Positions 44,160 through 56,371 of a DNA stretch of 64,000 bases are shown piece by piece. The DNA lies in assembly GCF_051020955.1 (NCBI RefSeq), contig NC_135022.1, positions 6,816,463 to 6,880,462 on the forward strand. The letters are read 5' to 3'. Below the pieces are notes generated by a model. That model searched no databases, was not told the DNA's origin, and saw only the letters and a list, made by a program, of their open reading frames with translations. Each line of letters opens with the position of its first letter. Within the stretch, counting starts at the first letter, position 1. The translations under genes and the position numbers were made by a program. Source of the stretch: Megalopta genalis. Taxonomy: Eukaryota; Arthropoda; Insecta; Hymenoptera; Halictidae.

Positions 44160-45640
44160 ATGCAAAATACAAAAGTGTTAGATAAAAGCAATCATAACGA
44201 ATCCAGTGATAGTAACGTGTTTGCGCCAATCACAAAGCGTGTAAGGCGTATGATTATAGTTGGGAGTAGTGAAGAGAAAGGTACGACAATCATGGATTTG
44301 CCAGAAAGTAAAAAACACACCAATAGTTTGGAAGTATTCTGAACATCATGGAAAAAAAGCGTCTATTTTAAATAATTTAAGCGAGAATCCAACAATGTTA
44401 GACCTATTTTTTATTACATTTGATAACAAGTTTCGGGAAATGCTGACCATGAAAACAAATCGCTTCGCACATCAGACAATTCACGACGAGCGAAAAGACG
44501 GCATGTGGACGACACTTGGTATCCTGTTATCTTAGATGAAATAAAGGCCCATTATGCACTGTGAATTTTGATGGGTCAAGTGAAAAAAATCAAATATTTA
44601 ACTGTATTGAACTAGAAGAGCTGTAGTAGAAACGCCAATATTTAGACAAACGATGCCTTTTAAGAGATTTCGGCAAATTTCGAGATTTTTACATCTCTCT
44701 GATAATGAAACTGCTGATAGTGATCACCGACTTCTAAAGATAAAAGCTATCATCAACCTTTGGAATGAAAAATTTAAAGAAATTTACACACCCAATGAAT
44801 ATGTCAATATAGACGAATCCTTAATGAAATATAAAGAGAGTTTAGCGTACAAACAATTCAATCCATCCAAAAGAGCCTGATTTGTATTAAAAATTTACAA
44901 ATTGTACGAGGCAAGTACCGGTTTCTGTCACGGATTTAAAATATATACTGGCCAGTACAAAATTGATCGAAATGATAGTGCGTTAGAGAACGTTGTGATA
45001 GAGCTGTCATAATTTATAATAAACAAGGAATATACTTTGTCTGTGGATAACTGGTACTCTTCACCAAATCCGTTTTTAAAAATTACACCAGAAAAAGGCA
45101 AACGTAATCGAGACAGTGCGCAAGAACAGGAAAAATATGCCAAACGCCAATCAAAAGCATATTTTGAAGAAAGGAGAATGTATATGAAGATGTTGCAATA
45201 ATTTGATAGCTGTGAGGTGGAAGGACAAGCGCGACGTGTATATGATATCAATGAAACACGAAACTGGAGAGATGGTCGAGTAATCAAACAAAGAATTACA
45301 GAAAGTAATGAAGCCTAAATGTATTCTGGAATATAACAAGGTTATGGGTGCAGTTGATCATCAAGATCAGTTGTTTGCCTGTTTCCGAATCATGAAAAAA
45401 GTCATCGAAGGATGCCGAAAACTTTTCTTTTGCATGTCAGATATGGCTCTGTTCAATACCTACATTATGCATAAAGCTATTCACAGTTGAAAAAGGGAGA
45501 CTTATGTTGATTACGGTATAAATATAGCAGAAGCAATTTTACAAATTGTCGAATTACCGGACTACAAAATGCGTGGAAAATTTAGATCAGTTGAAACACC
45601 TCTTCGACTCCAAGTTCATACATAAATATAAAATTCGAAG
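44160..45640 (+). pseudogene. Second piggyBac transposase relic, different lineage
   Basis: Starts MQNTKVLDKSNHNESSDSNV, acidic as usual. Then, with frame changes, NPTMLDLFFITFDNKFREML, FKRFRQISRFLHLSDNE, NEYVNIDESLMKYK (with catalytic Asp), LSVDNWYSSPNPFLK (Asp), and KVMGAVDHQDQLFACF (Asp), ending in the helical KKLFFCMSDMALFNTYIMH. Many stops occur. Sequence and spacing differ from the element at 11.9 kb, so the two are separate families. I could not find its TTAA-bounded ends. Confidence 0.85.
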
Positions 45641-46760
45641 CGAAACGAAGTGAGAATGCGCGAGAGGTAAAGTAGCTTCTGCCGGAATGTTTTAAGAAGT
45701 ATCATACCGTGGAGGATTTCTGGAGTTGTACGTATTTTCTTATTAGATATTCATTCAAGGTAAACATTTTTTATGATTGATTTTTTTTTCTTTATAATAT
45801 GCTATGTAACAACAAACATGATTTCTGAGGGTGAAAAAATAATGTATGTAAAATTTCAAAGCGACTGGATAACGGTAACCCGTGTCGCATCGGGTTCAGA
45901 GATTTGAAATTTCTATTATGTACGTTAATTTTAATATAAATGTGTACCACTGTTTTAGAGGCGGTACTAAATATTTTTTATAATAAAAATGTAATCTTAC
46001 ATGTATATAATATTATCGTGACTTAATTTAAAATTATACGTTATAATAAAATTAATTGAAATATCTTATAAAATGTCACATACTGATCAATATACGGCTT
46101 TTATTCAGATTGATTTGCTGGCATCTGGATGACGTCACCGATAATCTACTAATACTTGTAAAATAAATTGTTTATTATATTCATTTTTCATTATAATAAG
46201 CTATTACATTCCGTGATAAACTTCAAGCCTCGTCTTACACTGTCATTAACTAATTTTAAATTCCTTACTATTTCTAAGGCTCTTTTATACGTTTCATCGC
46301 TTTTCGGAATGGAGGGATTATTATATAAAAATGCTCATTCCATTCAATCAGACACGAGAAAGCTTGAACATGATTAACTAGACATTATAAGTACGATTAT
46401 AGGAGAACGATGCACCCCGATACATGTCATACAATTTTTATTAGGCTCTCAGGAGGAAGAAAGAAGAAACGTAAATGAAGAAACGAAAGAACTTCAAGAA
46501 GAACCGCAAGATATGATTTTTCACAGTAACGAAATTGTGAACAGAAATTACGTATTCTAATCGAGAGAATAACATTTGAAACTGCACACGCTCCGACGAA
46601 CTCTCCTCACTCTCTTTCATTTCTCGAGGCCCATACCCAATAATAACAATCACATTCACATTCTCCCTGTTTTTTATTATGTTGACTTATATGTCTAATC
46701 ATGTTTGGAATAATAGAAAATGTTACCTTTTATCTTTTGTAATAAACTTGTTCCGTTCCG
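45641..46760. other. Intergenic, nothing recognised
   Basis: AT-rich. Short open frames on both strands, none family-like. Confidence 0.5.
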
Positions 46761-47005
46761 TAGGACCTCCCGTAGAATCCTCATCCACGGCATAAATTCG
46801 CCAACGAGCGAACGCAATCGCGGGTCGAAAAAGCTCGACTCGCTTCGCACACACATTTTGGTCCTTCGAGCCGGATCCGCGACACATTCCGGTCCCTCGA
46901 GCCGGATAAGTGCGAAACAAACTGGTTTAATTGATTCGGTTAATCTCCCGACCACAAGTCTGGAAATATGTAGTCCTATGCTTTTCTGGCCAGTGCTCAG
47001 TCGAT
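46761..47005. other. Possible BEL/Pao leader or LTR remnant
   Basis: GC-richer patch with two related words, CTTCGAGCCGGAT (46864-46876) and CCTCGAGCCGGAT (46895-46907). Such strings occur near the primer site of insect BEL/Pao elements, as I recall. No coding trace; weak call. Confidence 0.25.
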
Positions 47006-47012
47006 ACACTTG

Positions 47013-50000
47013 ACTAAACCAATTTCACACCAACCGATGATTTTCGAAAAAGAATTTCATAATTTTGGTATTCTAAATAATGTTGTATACATAATAAATC
47101 TCACAGGTGTATTTTAAAAATTGGTGAAAAAAATTTCTTTAATGATATTACAATAATTTAAATCTCTGTAGTTTCGGGAAAATACTCTATATACTATATT
47201 GTAGTACCATATAGTGTTTGTTTGAATTAGTTTTATTTATTTTGATCTTATTTTTATTAATAAATATTTAGCGTTATTTATAAAACTTACATTTGTAGGA
47301 TAGTAATGCATAAATGCTAACTGAAAACGTGATCATTTTTTTATATCATTATACTCGAGGTAGGAAAGTTAATTCTTAATTCTATCAATTCAAATGAATT
47401 CTGCAGTATTTATGGAGTATATTTTGATTCCAATAGATCATTTTGGACATATGTTGCACAATGTAGTCATCGAGACGAGCTTTTCTATTTCTTCCATCGA
47501 ATGTGTCGACCCGATGTCGCGTTCAGTGATGGTTCGTGAAAGAAATTATTCGTAATGAGACTTAATTCTGTTTGTACTATACACAGTATTGTACTATAAG
47601 GAAATTATACATATATCTGTTTGAACCGTTCAAACGAACACGGTAACTCCTACGAACGTATAGTTTAAAGCTAACGAGAAGACTTTTGCGACCAACGTGT
47701 CCGCACTGTGTATAGTCGCCTTCTCGTCAAGTCGGAATAATGCATATAGCGGCTTGAGTACGAATCATGCATAAATAAAGTGTGGATAGTAAAGTATTAC
47801 TATATTACTTTCATGCATGCTATAGCGAAGACAACCTGCAAAATTGACATCACTTTTATCAACACTAAATTAAATCGTGGGTTTAAACATGAATGTTGAG
47901 TATTATCAAAATCTGAATCATAATAACGTTCTATGTGAAATATATAATAGAATGAACCATCTACATCTTACAGTTGTATGTATTTGCGTAACCGGAGTAT
48001 GAAGTTTTGGAAATATGTAGTACTCAGGAAGGCTCATAAAGTGCAAAAATAAGTTAAATGTTCGACAATTTTCAAAATTACTAGTTCGTTATTCTTATAA
48101 AAGTTTATGTTGCAAATATATCTTTTCGTTGGGAACTCTAGTAGTGTTGGAAGGATGAATTGGATAGTGGACTGTACAGTAAAGAACGCTAGTGTAATAA
48201 CACTAAATATATTTTAACCAATAAGATTTGTACAGAGCAGCATAATATACAATAGAATGATAAAATCTATTGATGTATCATGAAGGTCACGAATTTATAC
48301 GATCAAGCGATCAATTTATGATTACAAAGCTGTAGCGAAATTTGCAAGTGCAATTGATTATAGCGAAGCTAGGCTGCAAGCACAAAAGTATACAGACACT
48401 GGACTGCAAGAGCAGAGAACTTAGAGTTATATATACTAGCGCAACTATATGTATCTACGTAACAGTAGTTGATAACTAATGCCACGTTCGCGGTGTGAGG
48501 GCCTATTTATTTCGTTGTGAATATTGAAAACTAAGCAGCATTGAAAGTTCGTTACAGTGCACGAAGGCAATGACCTAACGAAGAGCGCTGCATGGGAAAC
48601 AACGAAAAATAGGTAACGGATTTGATATTGGGATTATTGGAAGGTGATAAATACATTGCGACGCTGCAAAAAAAGACTGTTTGAAGTGTTTACTACGGGT
48701 TGTCTACCTGGACGGGCGTCGAACTCGAACAGCTGAGCTCGACTTAATGTAAAAAAACTAACGTCGCGCTAGAGTTCTTATGCATCGAACCAAGTGATAC
48801 CAGTAAAGAGGAGGTAATGGACTGCATTAAATGGAACATTCAGATTGAGAATACTCCATTTTTTATTACTGCAGAGCTATGCATTCTTGGTAGTTTGCAG
48901 AACATTTCTTGTACTCTACGCGCCCGAAATAACTAAATGTTTTCCTAAAATGGTTATAATATGGAGGAAGAAAAGCAATGTAACAGTAGTCGTTGGTTTC
49001 ATTAGTCGAAGGCAACTATGGCTGGATACGACAACGTTACTTACCTAAGTATTAATTACAGGAAAATATAGCCATTTTCAAAGAATCATAAATTAACTTC
49101 ACAACTATCGACTTCAATTTCCAAAGTATTTCAGAATAATTGCTGATTAATTCAGGGTTACAAAATTTCAAATAGTGTACATAACTAGAAAAGTAACGCG
49201 CAGTGGATACATTCTTGGTATACTGGCAACAAATATTAATCACATAATGAAAAATAGCAAGAATGCACGATTCCTAGTAAATATTGAAGTGGAAATACAG
49301 AAAGCAGGAATTTGCTTGCTTGATGATTTACAGTTTTTGCCGTCAACAAAAACCGATTGGGTCAACATGGAAGTTGAGTGATGCAGTTTTCATGTCAAGA
49401 TTCACGTCAGTGTTCAGCAGATATCCAGATGACTATTGCGGAAGTAACCAACAAGAAAAGTAAGACTACATTGATCTGAATTTCGACGTACTTTTGAAGC
49501 AAGGCTTTGAGAATTGCTTTTGGATCTTCCATACCAAACTTTCCTGAATTTGGTTAAGAATCTGAAATATTTACTTCTCGGGGTGAACAGGACCGGAAGT
49601 GTTTCTGCGAAGCCGTGTATATTATCTATGAATCAAATTGTGCAGTAATGGTACCAAGAGTCATTGAAATCTGGATCGGTAATTTTTATTTACTCGTCAT
49701 TATATGGTGTTGCCTTCCATTAATTAAAAACTTGCAACCATATTTGGATAACAAGCAATACAGCTTCAGAGGATTGATTTCTCCATTCAAATCCTACTGC
49801 CACTAGAGATATTGCTTTCTCGAGTTCGTTGATCAATTTACTGTCTGCTTCCTATTCTGACACGATTAAATCAAATACTCTAGATGTATAAAAATCCATG
49901 TTTAAAATGTTTAAGTTGGAACATTCATTCGATGAAATTGATAATGCAGATTGTCTAGTTGTAGCAACTTTTTCGAGGACAAAACCTTGTTGTTGTCTAT

Positions 50001-50835
50001 TAAGTAAGCTGTAAAGTTAAAAAGTAGGTGCGTCGAATCTTTTCGAGCAAACTCAAGCATTTATAGCATTGCAGAGTTAATGCAATTAATAAACTTATTT
50101 CTGAGGTTTTTCATAGTAGTGTTATTGGTTTAAATAGGTCTATGATTTATATTGGACAGTATTTATCGCAGTTCTTCTTGTGAAATGGAACCGCATTGTA
50201 TATTATGTGCTTGAGTACGAACGCTGTGTATTTCGAACCTACACTGATTGTGATACACTGCATTGGTTTAGGTTGAAGTACGGAAAAGACTCGGTCAGGA
50301 AAGAAATTTTTCATTCTTATTGGAGGTTTTGTAAACGTTTTTAAAAAAGACAGAAATGGTAAATGTTTATATTGTTTATATAACAGTGCAATACATTCTT
50401 CGCAATATTTCGGGTCGTAACATTCCAATTTGAAAAAATCCTTCTCGCTAGCATTGTTTTTATGTGAAATGAAGTCATTTGCATAATTTGGGCTTGATCG
50501 AGTTTCGGAGATGCGTTCGAGACTAGTTTCGGATTGACAATACCTTTTTCAGTAAACTTGACAATTTCGAATTTGACGAACGTCATCAATTAAATTGTTA
50601 GAATATTCAAAAATCTTATTTCTCTATAATCATAAATAAATTATTCTTGATGATATAATTAAATAAGTCAATGCGGGTGAACTCCTGGGGCGAATTTTAC
50701 TTCTGTATTCTATCGTATTCTGTAGATGCTATTTTTATCGCTGGTATACAGGGTTTCTCAAAATAATGTTACTTGAATTGACCTCAGGAACCCTCCATTT
50801 CCGCAAGTAACATAATTTTGAGACACCCTCTATAT
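47013..50835 (-). repeat. Inverted repeat arm A-right (partner 6985-11045)
   Basis: Reverse complement of A-left with indels. Its outer end near 50745 carries a small MITE (50749-50830) that A-left lacks. It shows the same broken peptide traces as A-left, here on the minus strand at 50147-50589 and the plus strand at 48835-49400. No intact gene. The two arms enclose about 36 kb. Confidence 0.85.
50749..50830. mobile_element. 82-bp palindromic MITE with TA flanks
   Basis: Left 27-bp end CAGGGTTTCTCAAAATAATG..., right end its reverse complement with 3 mismatches, ending GAGACACCCTC. TA lies on each side (50747-50748, 50831-50832). Mariner-type MITEs have such CAGGGTG ends. The matching site in A-left (GCTATATAGG, near 6985) has no insert. 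Confidence 0.75.
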
Positions 50836-52090
50836 GGTGTCAGAATGTTCACTTTACTGTACACTAGAGGTAAGCAGGGATCTGAGATTTCAGGTTAGAG
50901 TCGGGTCGAAAATTTCCTTTGAGTTTGGGTCAGAACCCGAAACTTTTGGTCCCGAAATGTTCAGAAATATAGTGTATATTACATATTACATGTTACTTGT
51001 GAACTCGCCATGAAATCTATATAGCGGGGCAGTGTCCTTCGGGAGCCGGTTTTGCAAGTAGCACCTTGCTTCTAGGCTCCTGGTGAAACGCTGACGAGTG
51101 GTTGTTTTTGGTTTATGCTGTGATGTTGGATCCGTTGCTGCCTGTAATCCAGACTTATCAAGTGAATTACGTGATTGTGGTTACCTGCAGGATGTAAAAA
51201 ATTCATTTTAATGAGTGACTGAAGGAGAAAAATTTGCAAAAAAACTCCGGCTTGAGAGGATGCCGTTGAATAATATGGTGAATAATATGATTATATTGTT
51301 ACGGTGACTTGTCCGAATCAAGTCGCTGTAACGTGAAACTGCCCTGTTGTGAACAACTCCTTAAAAAATAATAGAAGATAGGTGTTGCCACGGAGAGTGT
51401 TACCAACGGACAATCGGAGAGTCGAAATCGGACCGTCGAACGAGCAACATTTCAAATTGAAAGATCTGAAATATAATCGTATTGAGTTGTATTATAGTTT
51501 ATATTCTTTATTGTAAATATATATAAAATGCCGCGACGCGAGAGAAACGGAGTGATTCGCAACAATATGATAAGTAGAGGATAGGTGTGGAGAGGAAAGG
51601 AGGGTAGGGTGAGTCAGCGATGAGGAAGTGGGGGTGTTGAATTGAGTGAGTAGTGGTGTATTACCATTTGTTGCTTTGAGTGTGATGGGGTCAAGTCAAG
51701 TTGAATTAGGATTGTACGTGGAAAAGTGCTGAGAGTTGGAGTTAACTATTTGTTAAGGCTCGAGAATTAGTAGGTTTCAAGATTATTGGAGTTGAGAGGA
51801 AGGGAAGGAAAGAGGAGTTCGTTGTTATGATTGTTGTACTTTGTTGAGCTTGTAGCTCCTGTAGTGGTTGTTGCTCTAGATGACGTGGAGAACTTCAACG
51901 TTGAGTGTTCTGTTGAGCAGAGGGAGTGTACAAGATCTGTGTGTATGGGCTATAATTGCCGCAGTTTGTTGGTTATAGTTGCTTGAGATGCGTCATGGAC
52001 GGGGGTAAATGAAATGTAATTATTGGACGTGCGAATTGTAAAAAGAGATAATAGGAGTGCAATGCATGCAACCGCGCAGGAACATTTGCT
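50836..52090. other. No gene; possible hAT end and LTR-like patch
   Basis: TAGAGGTAAGCAGGGATCTG at about 50873 resembles the hAT end at 36421. At 51298-51332 TTACGGTGACTTG and CAAGTCGCTGTAA form a hairpin with one mismatch; TGTTACGG there could open an LTR. No matching end was found. Confidence 0.4.
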
Positions 52091-52091
52091 A

Positions 52092-52345
52092 TGTTACGAG
52101 CCGAGGGCCAGGCAGCTTTGCGTGGTCAGAGGTTCGATGCGATTGGGATTTTTTATAAGGGAGATTGCGTGGACCAGCCGATGCTTCTTTCAGCACGGAT
52201 GGCTACCGAGTAATCAGGATAGGATTTGGATAAACTGGATAGGATGAATAGAATAGATGATAGAATAGAATAGAATAGAATAGGATGCCTCGTAACTTTT
52301 GCAAGAAAAATTGAAGATACACCTCGAGTAGTTGTTTATTGGTTA
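52092..52345 (+). repeat. LTR-like repeat D, partial copy (fuller copy 58148-58988)
   Basis: Starts TGTTACGAGCCGAGGGCCAG, matching TGTTACGTGCCGAGGGCCAG at 58148. Shared later words: 'GACCAGCCGATG', 'GGTGGCTACC'-type, 'AGGATGCCTCGTAACTTT' and 'ACCTCGAG'. Only about 250 bp are present. Confidence 0.7.
52242..52285. repeat. AATAG pentanucleotide microsatellite
   Basis: Imperfect then perfect AATAG units inside repeat D. The 58-kb copy of D lacks it, so it grew locally. Confidence 0.85.
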
Positions 52346-53440
52346 AAAATTTGTATATTATTAAATAATTAAAAATATATGATAAGTTAATTATATTTAA
52401 GAATAATGTTAAGATGTAAAGATTTATAAATTTAGATTACTTCTTTTGAAGTAGAATTGTTAATTAATCTATGAATATATAAAGATATTTATTAAATATT
52501 AATTATTTGTTTAATGGATCCATTAAAATATATCTATGAGGACAGATAATATTTCTAAATTTATAGTTGATCTATTAAAAATATATATTAATAAATTTAA
52601 TAATCCTGTGATTTTTTTATATTTTATAAATTTATAATATATATTATATAATTCTCTAATTATAGTTAATTAATAAAATATTTGAATAAAATATAGATAT
52701 TAATATATATTATAATAAAACGTAAATATATATTTAAATATGTATTTATTATACAGGGTGTCCCAAAAATGTCTCGCAATACGGAAATGTGGGGCAGCTG
52801 AGATCATCCTAAGTAACTTTTTCCTTCGCGAAAATGTAATCTGCAGCTTTGTTTACGAGTTATTAACGAAAAACACTGACCAATGGGAGGTGACGGCGCG
52901 AAGTTCGAGAGCCCGCAGCACGAGACTTTGACAGAAGGTCCGGACGGACTCGAGCCGCGTTCGAAGTACTGAACAAGTCACGAAGCGTGAAATTTCCGGA
53001 TTTTTTTTTACTATGTGAAAGTGATATTTTTAAACAAAGAGCTGTTCATCTTTATTTTAGAACGTCTGAATATTATTTATCATTTTAATTTTCTAGTGTG
53101 CATGACACCTCATGGGTACCATATGAAATTTGTATGCAAGGTGTACAGTGAAGATTAACAAAGTTCGTAAATGATATTTTAATTTAAATAATTCGGTGTC
53201 CGAACAGAATTCAACGAATGATTTGCAAAGCTGATTTAATAATAAATAATCGCATTAAGAAACGTAAAGGATTTGTTTATTAGATCGACTTATTATCGAT
53301 TATCGTGAGAATGTATCGATGTCCTCTATTGTCTATAGCATATCGTAGAACCTCGACGATGTCGGCTTGCCAGAGATTGTTACGTAAAGCAATACCAAGA
53401 AGTATAAAAAAAGAAGGAGTTGAGCCGTTGCCCAACTCTC
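52346..53440. other. Intergenic; mariner-type repeat end at 52754
   Basis: TACAGGGTGTCCCAAAAATG begins at about 52753, the typical start of a mariner-like non-autonomous repeat; its other end is not evident. The remainder is very AT-rich. Confidence 0.45.
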
Positions 53441-53930
53441 TAACTCTTTATTACAAATAATACAAGTTTTATACGATTTACAATAGTTTATACCGAGTAC
53501 AATAGTTCCGTAGCTGGTGGAGGATTCGTCAAGGCTGAGGTTTGGTGCGTTGGAGACTGGTATTTATATCGGTCTTTGTCAGGGGTTGGTGCTTCCAGAA
53601 CATTCGGCGACGGGGCCATGTGCAGGATCTTGGGTGGGTTATCTTCCGGATGACGTAGTGTCTGTGTGTAACATGAGAATGTATTAAGGCCCTTACAAGA
53701 TCGTCGAGTCCTCGCACGATCACTCGCCTGCGCGGGAAGAAACGCCTCGCCGGAGCATGCAGTTCGTTCACCAAGTTTACTTTCTCATCGCTCGTGATTA
53801 CCACTGACACCTCTCTCTCTCTCTCTCTCTCTTGCTTTATCGGGTCCGCGGTCGCTTCAAAACGAAAGATGAACGAATTCTTCGTTTAACTTTATGCTAC
53901 CGAGGTTTCTCGGTTCAATCATTATCTTCT
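53441..53930. other. Intergenic, GC-richer, with a (CT)n run
   Basis: Sequence between the AT-rich tract and the Polinton remains. A CT microsatellite lies at 53811-53832. The start (53441-53500) has poly-A-signal-like strings on the minus strand, so an old LTR is possible; ends are not defined. Confidence 0.4.
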
Positions 53931-55239
53931 TCATCTATGTTTCAACTCAATATTTGTAAATCTATCGTTCCAATTTTCGTCCACAGATATCGCTTGATTG
54001 GTTTCGCAGCAATTCCAACGAATACTCGTTCTATCGAACCACCTGTTAAATTTATCAACAGGCATTTCATTCATTACTGCAGTAACGAGTATCGAACGAT
54101 TTAATTTATAATCAATCCGACTTCTTCGAAGTTCTTCGATTGCGGATATTATTTCGTTGTCGTGACCAGTGGGCCCGGCATTTTTCGATGCCATCAGCAA
54201 TATCAAACGATACACCAGCTCGTTCGGATCGTCCCAATGCACGTAATCGATTGGATTGTTGGTTACGCGCATCATCGTTGGAATTTGTATACCCTTTCCG
54301 CGCAACGTCGAAAACATCGGTCCTACGATAGTTTTGTACTTGTAACCCTTATTCCCCATCATTTGGTTACCTCGCTGATGCGCGCGCGTAGCGATGAGAA
54401 TGTTTCTGTAAATATCCTTATCGACCTCGATGTACAGGTTCTCGTCGGGTATTCTTTTGAATATCAATTCGTAGAGACCTGATAACGATATCGTCGTTGC
54501 TTTTAACATCAAACGTGGTGTTTCCAAGTATCAGTTTGTCATTATAAAAATACACTCCATACACGTTGTCCAAATTTTTCGGTGGTCCGCTAAAGGAATT
54601 GCGCAAGTATTTGCTGGCTAAAGGTCCAAGATTGTTGAACAAATGTTCTTATTCGTCGCGGTGCGATTCAGGACTTTTCAAAATGTTTCGCACCGATGAT
54701 TCCAACGATGCTGTGGCCGTTGGAGACGATTCGAAAGCTTTCTCTTGTTGCTCCGAAAGTATCGTAGGTATCGTTTCGTGCGTCTTATTGCCACCCGCCT
54801 CGTTAAGGTCACTGTTGCCACTGTCGTCGTCGTCATCGTCGTCGTCGTACAACACATAGCCGATGTCATCGTTGGTAAGGACAGGGGAATATATTTTCTT
54901 TTTCTTCTTCAAATGCATCCTTGGCGTTAAAGCTGCTTCGTCATGCTTCCTCTTCTTCTTCTTGTTCCATTTTCTCTCTACTTTCTTCATAGAGAATAGC
55001 GACTGCGTTTACGGATCCAACGGCCGATCCGCTATCGGCATATTATCGTTCGCTTCCGTAGCTGTATTTTGAACCAGCTGTTTCAACGGCTCCTCGATCG
55101 GGCGTAAATTCGTCTCAATGTTCGACTCCGTATTCATTTTCCCAACCTTCAGAGCTAAACTATTTTTACGTATGACATCACTGGTCTTGGCTATTTCTTT
55201 GGCGATCGCGGCTCGCCGGTTTTCCTTAGACCGACGCAT
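53931..55239 (-). pseudogene. Polinton DUF8207-type protein, broken
   Basis: Starts MRRSKENRRAAIAKEIAKTS at 55239, then a coiled segment with EEPLKQLVQNTA. After an in-frame stop near 55009 come a Lys-rich and an Asp-run segment (54649-54990, with eight Asp). After another stop come LGPLASKYLRNSF and VYGVYFYNDKLILGNTTF. A frame change near 54480 leads to LYELIFKRIPDEN, NKGYKYKTIVGP, NPIDYVHWDDPNELVYRLIL and NAGPTGHDNEIISAIEELR. The last is the usual end of this protein, a structural or virion-associated component of unknown role. Two stops and one frame change make it nonfunctional. Confidence 0.75.
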
Positions 55240-55850
55240 ATCGGGCGGTACGATGCGACTTCAACGACTCTTGCAGTCCAAATGAGCCCCGATCACAGTA
55301 CGACAAATTCGTTAAACCGCGCCTGTAACGACCACGATTCGCAGGGCTGTCTTTGTCGATTACAAGGAATCCGTACTTGTTTCGCCAATACCTCGTACAA
55401 AGTGCGTTGAACGTTTCGAACGACATATCTGTATTCATATGATTCGTGACATCTTGATTGAATAGAATCACTAGATTTGCATTGTCGCGAATCAAATGTT
55501 TAGGTATTCTCGCGTACGATTGCGACAGATAGAAACAACCGATGTGCGAATGTCTGCCTATCGCGAAATATTCTCTCATGACATCCTGTTCGTCGCAAGC
55601 AACGTCGTCAAAGATAAATATCGAATTCGGCCGAGCATCTGCTTGAGGAATCACGTCCGCGTTGTCCGAGTAGGCAAAATAACCTACATCCCCCACGGAC
55701 GAGAACAAGTTGCTCAAGTATTGATACTGTGGTTGACGCTGCGATTTCGAATACACGTACAAGTTTGCGAATCGCAGCCAATTCGGACTCTCCAACAGAC
55801 TAATCATAACATTCGTTTTACCCGCTTTGGGAGCTTTGGAAGCGTTGACA
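55226..55850 (-). pseudogene. Polinton packaging ATPase, N-terminus lost
   Basis: The frame reads AGKTNVMISLLESPNWLRF, the end of the Walker A loop, then SIFIFDDVACDEQDVMREYF with Walker B (IFDDV), RHSHIGCFYLSQSYARIPKH and NLVILFNQD, an arginine-finger-type region of FtsK/HerA-like packaging ATPases. It would pump DNA into particles. The residues usually before AGKT are missing: upstream, the frame runs through the antisense of the plus-strand gene, which starts here. The overlap with the DUF8207 start (55226-55239) may be real. Confidence 0.75.
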
Positions 55851-56338
55851 GATGGCGCTGCTGGGGTGATCAAAACAATAAACGATGCGAAAGCTGCGAA
55901 GAAACAATTGGAAGAAGCGCGACGACACAATCGCGCTATGGAGGGCCGCGGAGTGTATCTCGCGCCGTACAAACGTGGAAAAGGAATGAAGAAGAAAAAG
56001 AAGTCAAAAGAAAGGAAAAAAGATAACTCGACGACGGACGTGGAATTGAAAATCGTCTGTAAAAAATTACCGCATTTTCGCGGAGTTTTCATGCGCGATG
56101 AATTGCCGAAACAAATATGGGTAAACGAACGAGGAATAGTGAATCTGGATAGCGGTCATGGTTCAGGAACGCACTGGGTCGCGTATATAAAACATGATTC
56201 GCGAGTCAGTTACTTCGATAGTTTTGGAGATTTTCGACCACCGATCGAATTGATTCGTTATTTCCGACCATCACGTACAATCACAAGATTTATCAAAGTT
56301 ACGACGAAAGCGTGTGCGGACAATTGTGTGTGAAATTT
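55827..56338 (+). pseudogene. Polinton minor-capsid-like segment joined to cysteine protease
   Basis: The first part has ALTDGAAGVIKTINDAKAAK and RRHNRAMEGRGVYLAPYKRG, a Gly/Ala-rich amphipathic start and basic tail as in small membrane-active virion proteins. In the same frame, after a Lys-rich run, come FRGVFMRDELPKQIW, GTHWVAYIK (catalytic His at 56172-56174) and YFDSFGD of an adenovirus-type maturation protease. The catalytic Cys region (CGQLCVKFLRG, Cys at 56315-56317) lies in a different frame, so one base change near 56270 breaks the enzyme. The single frame may be an original fusion or a deletion product. Confidence 0.7.
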
Positions 56339-56371
56339 CTGCGAGGAACTCTGATATAGTTCGTCGCAAGG

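Noticed and set aside
46695..47009. Overlapping open frames on both strands in the GC-richer patch
   Set aside because: No motif on either strand; the patch is better explained as an old LTR or leader.
6985..50835. Arms A as terminal inverted repeats of one giant 44-kb transposon
   Set aside because: Arms carry no clean termini or target duplication, and no single set of genes in the interior fits one element; an old inverted duplication is simpler.
54649..54859. Plus-strand and other-frame open frames over the GTC/GAC-rich run
   Set aside because: They are shadows of the Asp-run in the minus-strand DUF8207-type gene.
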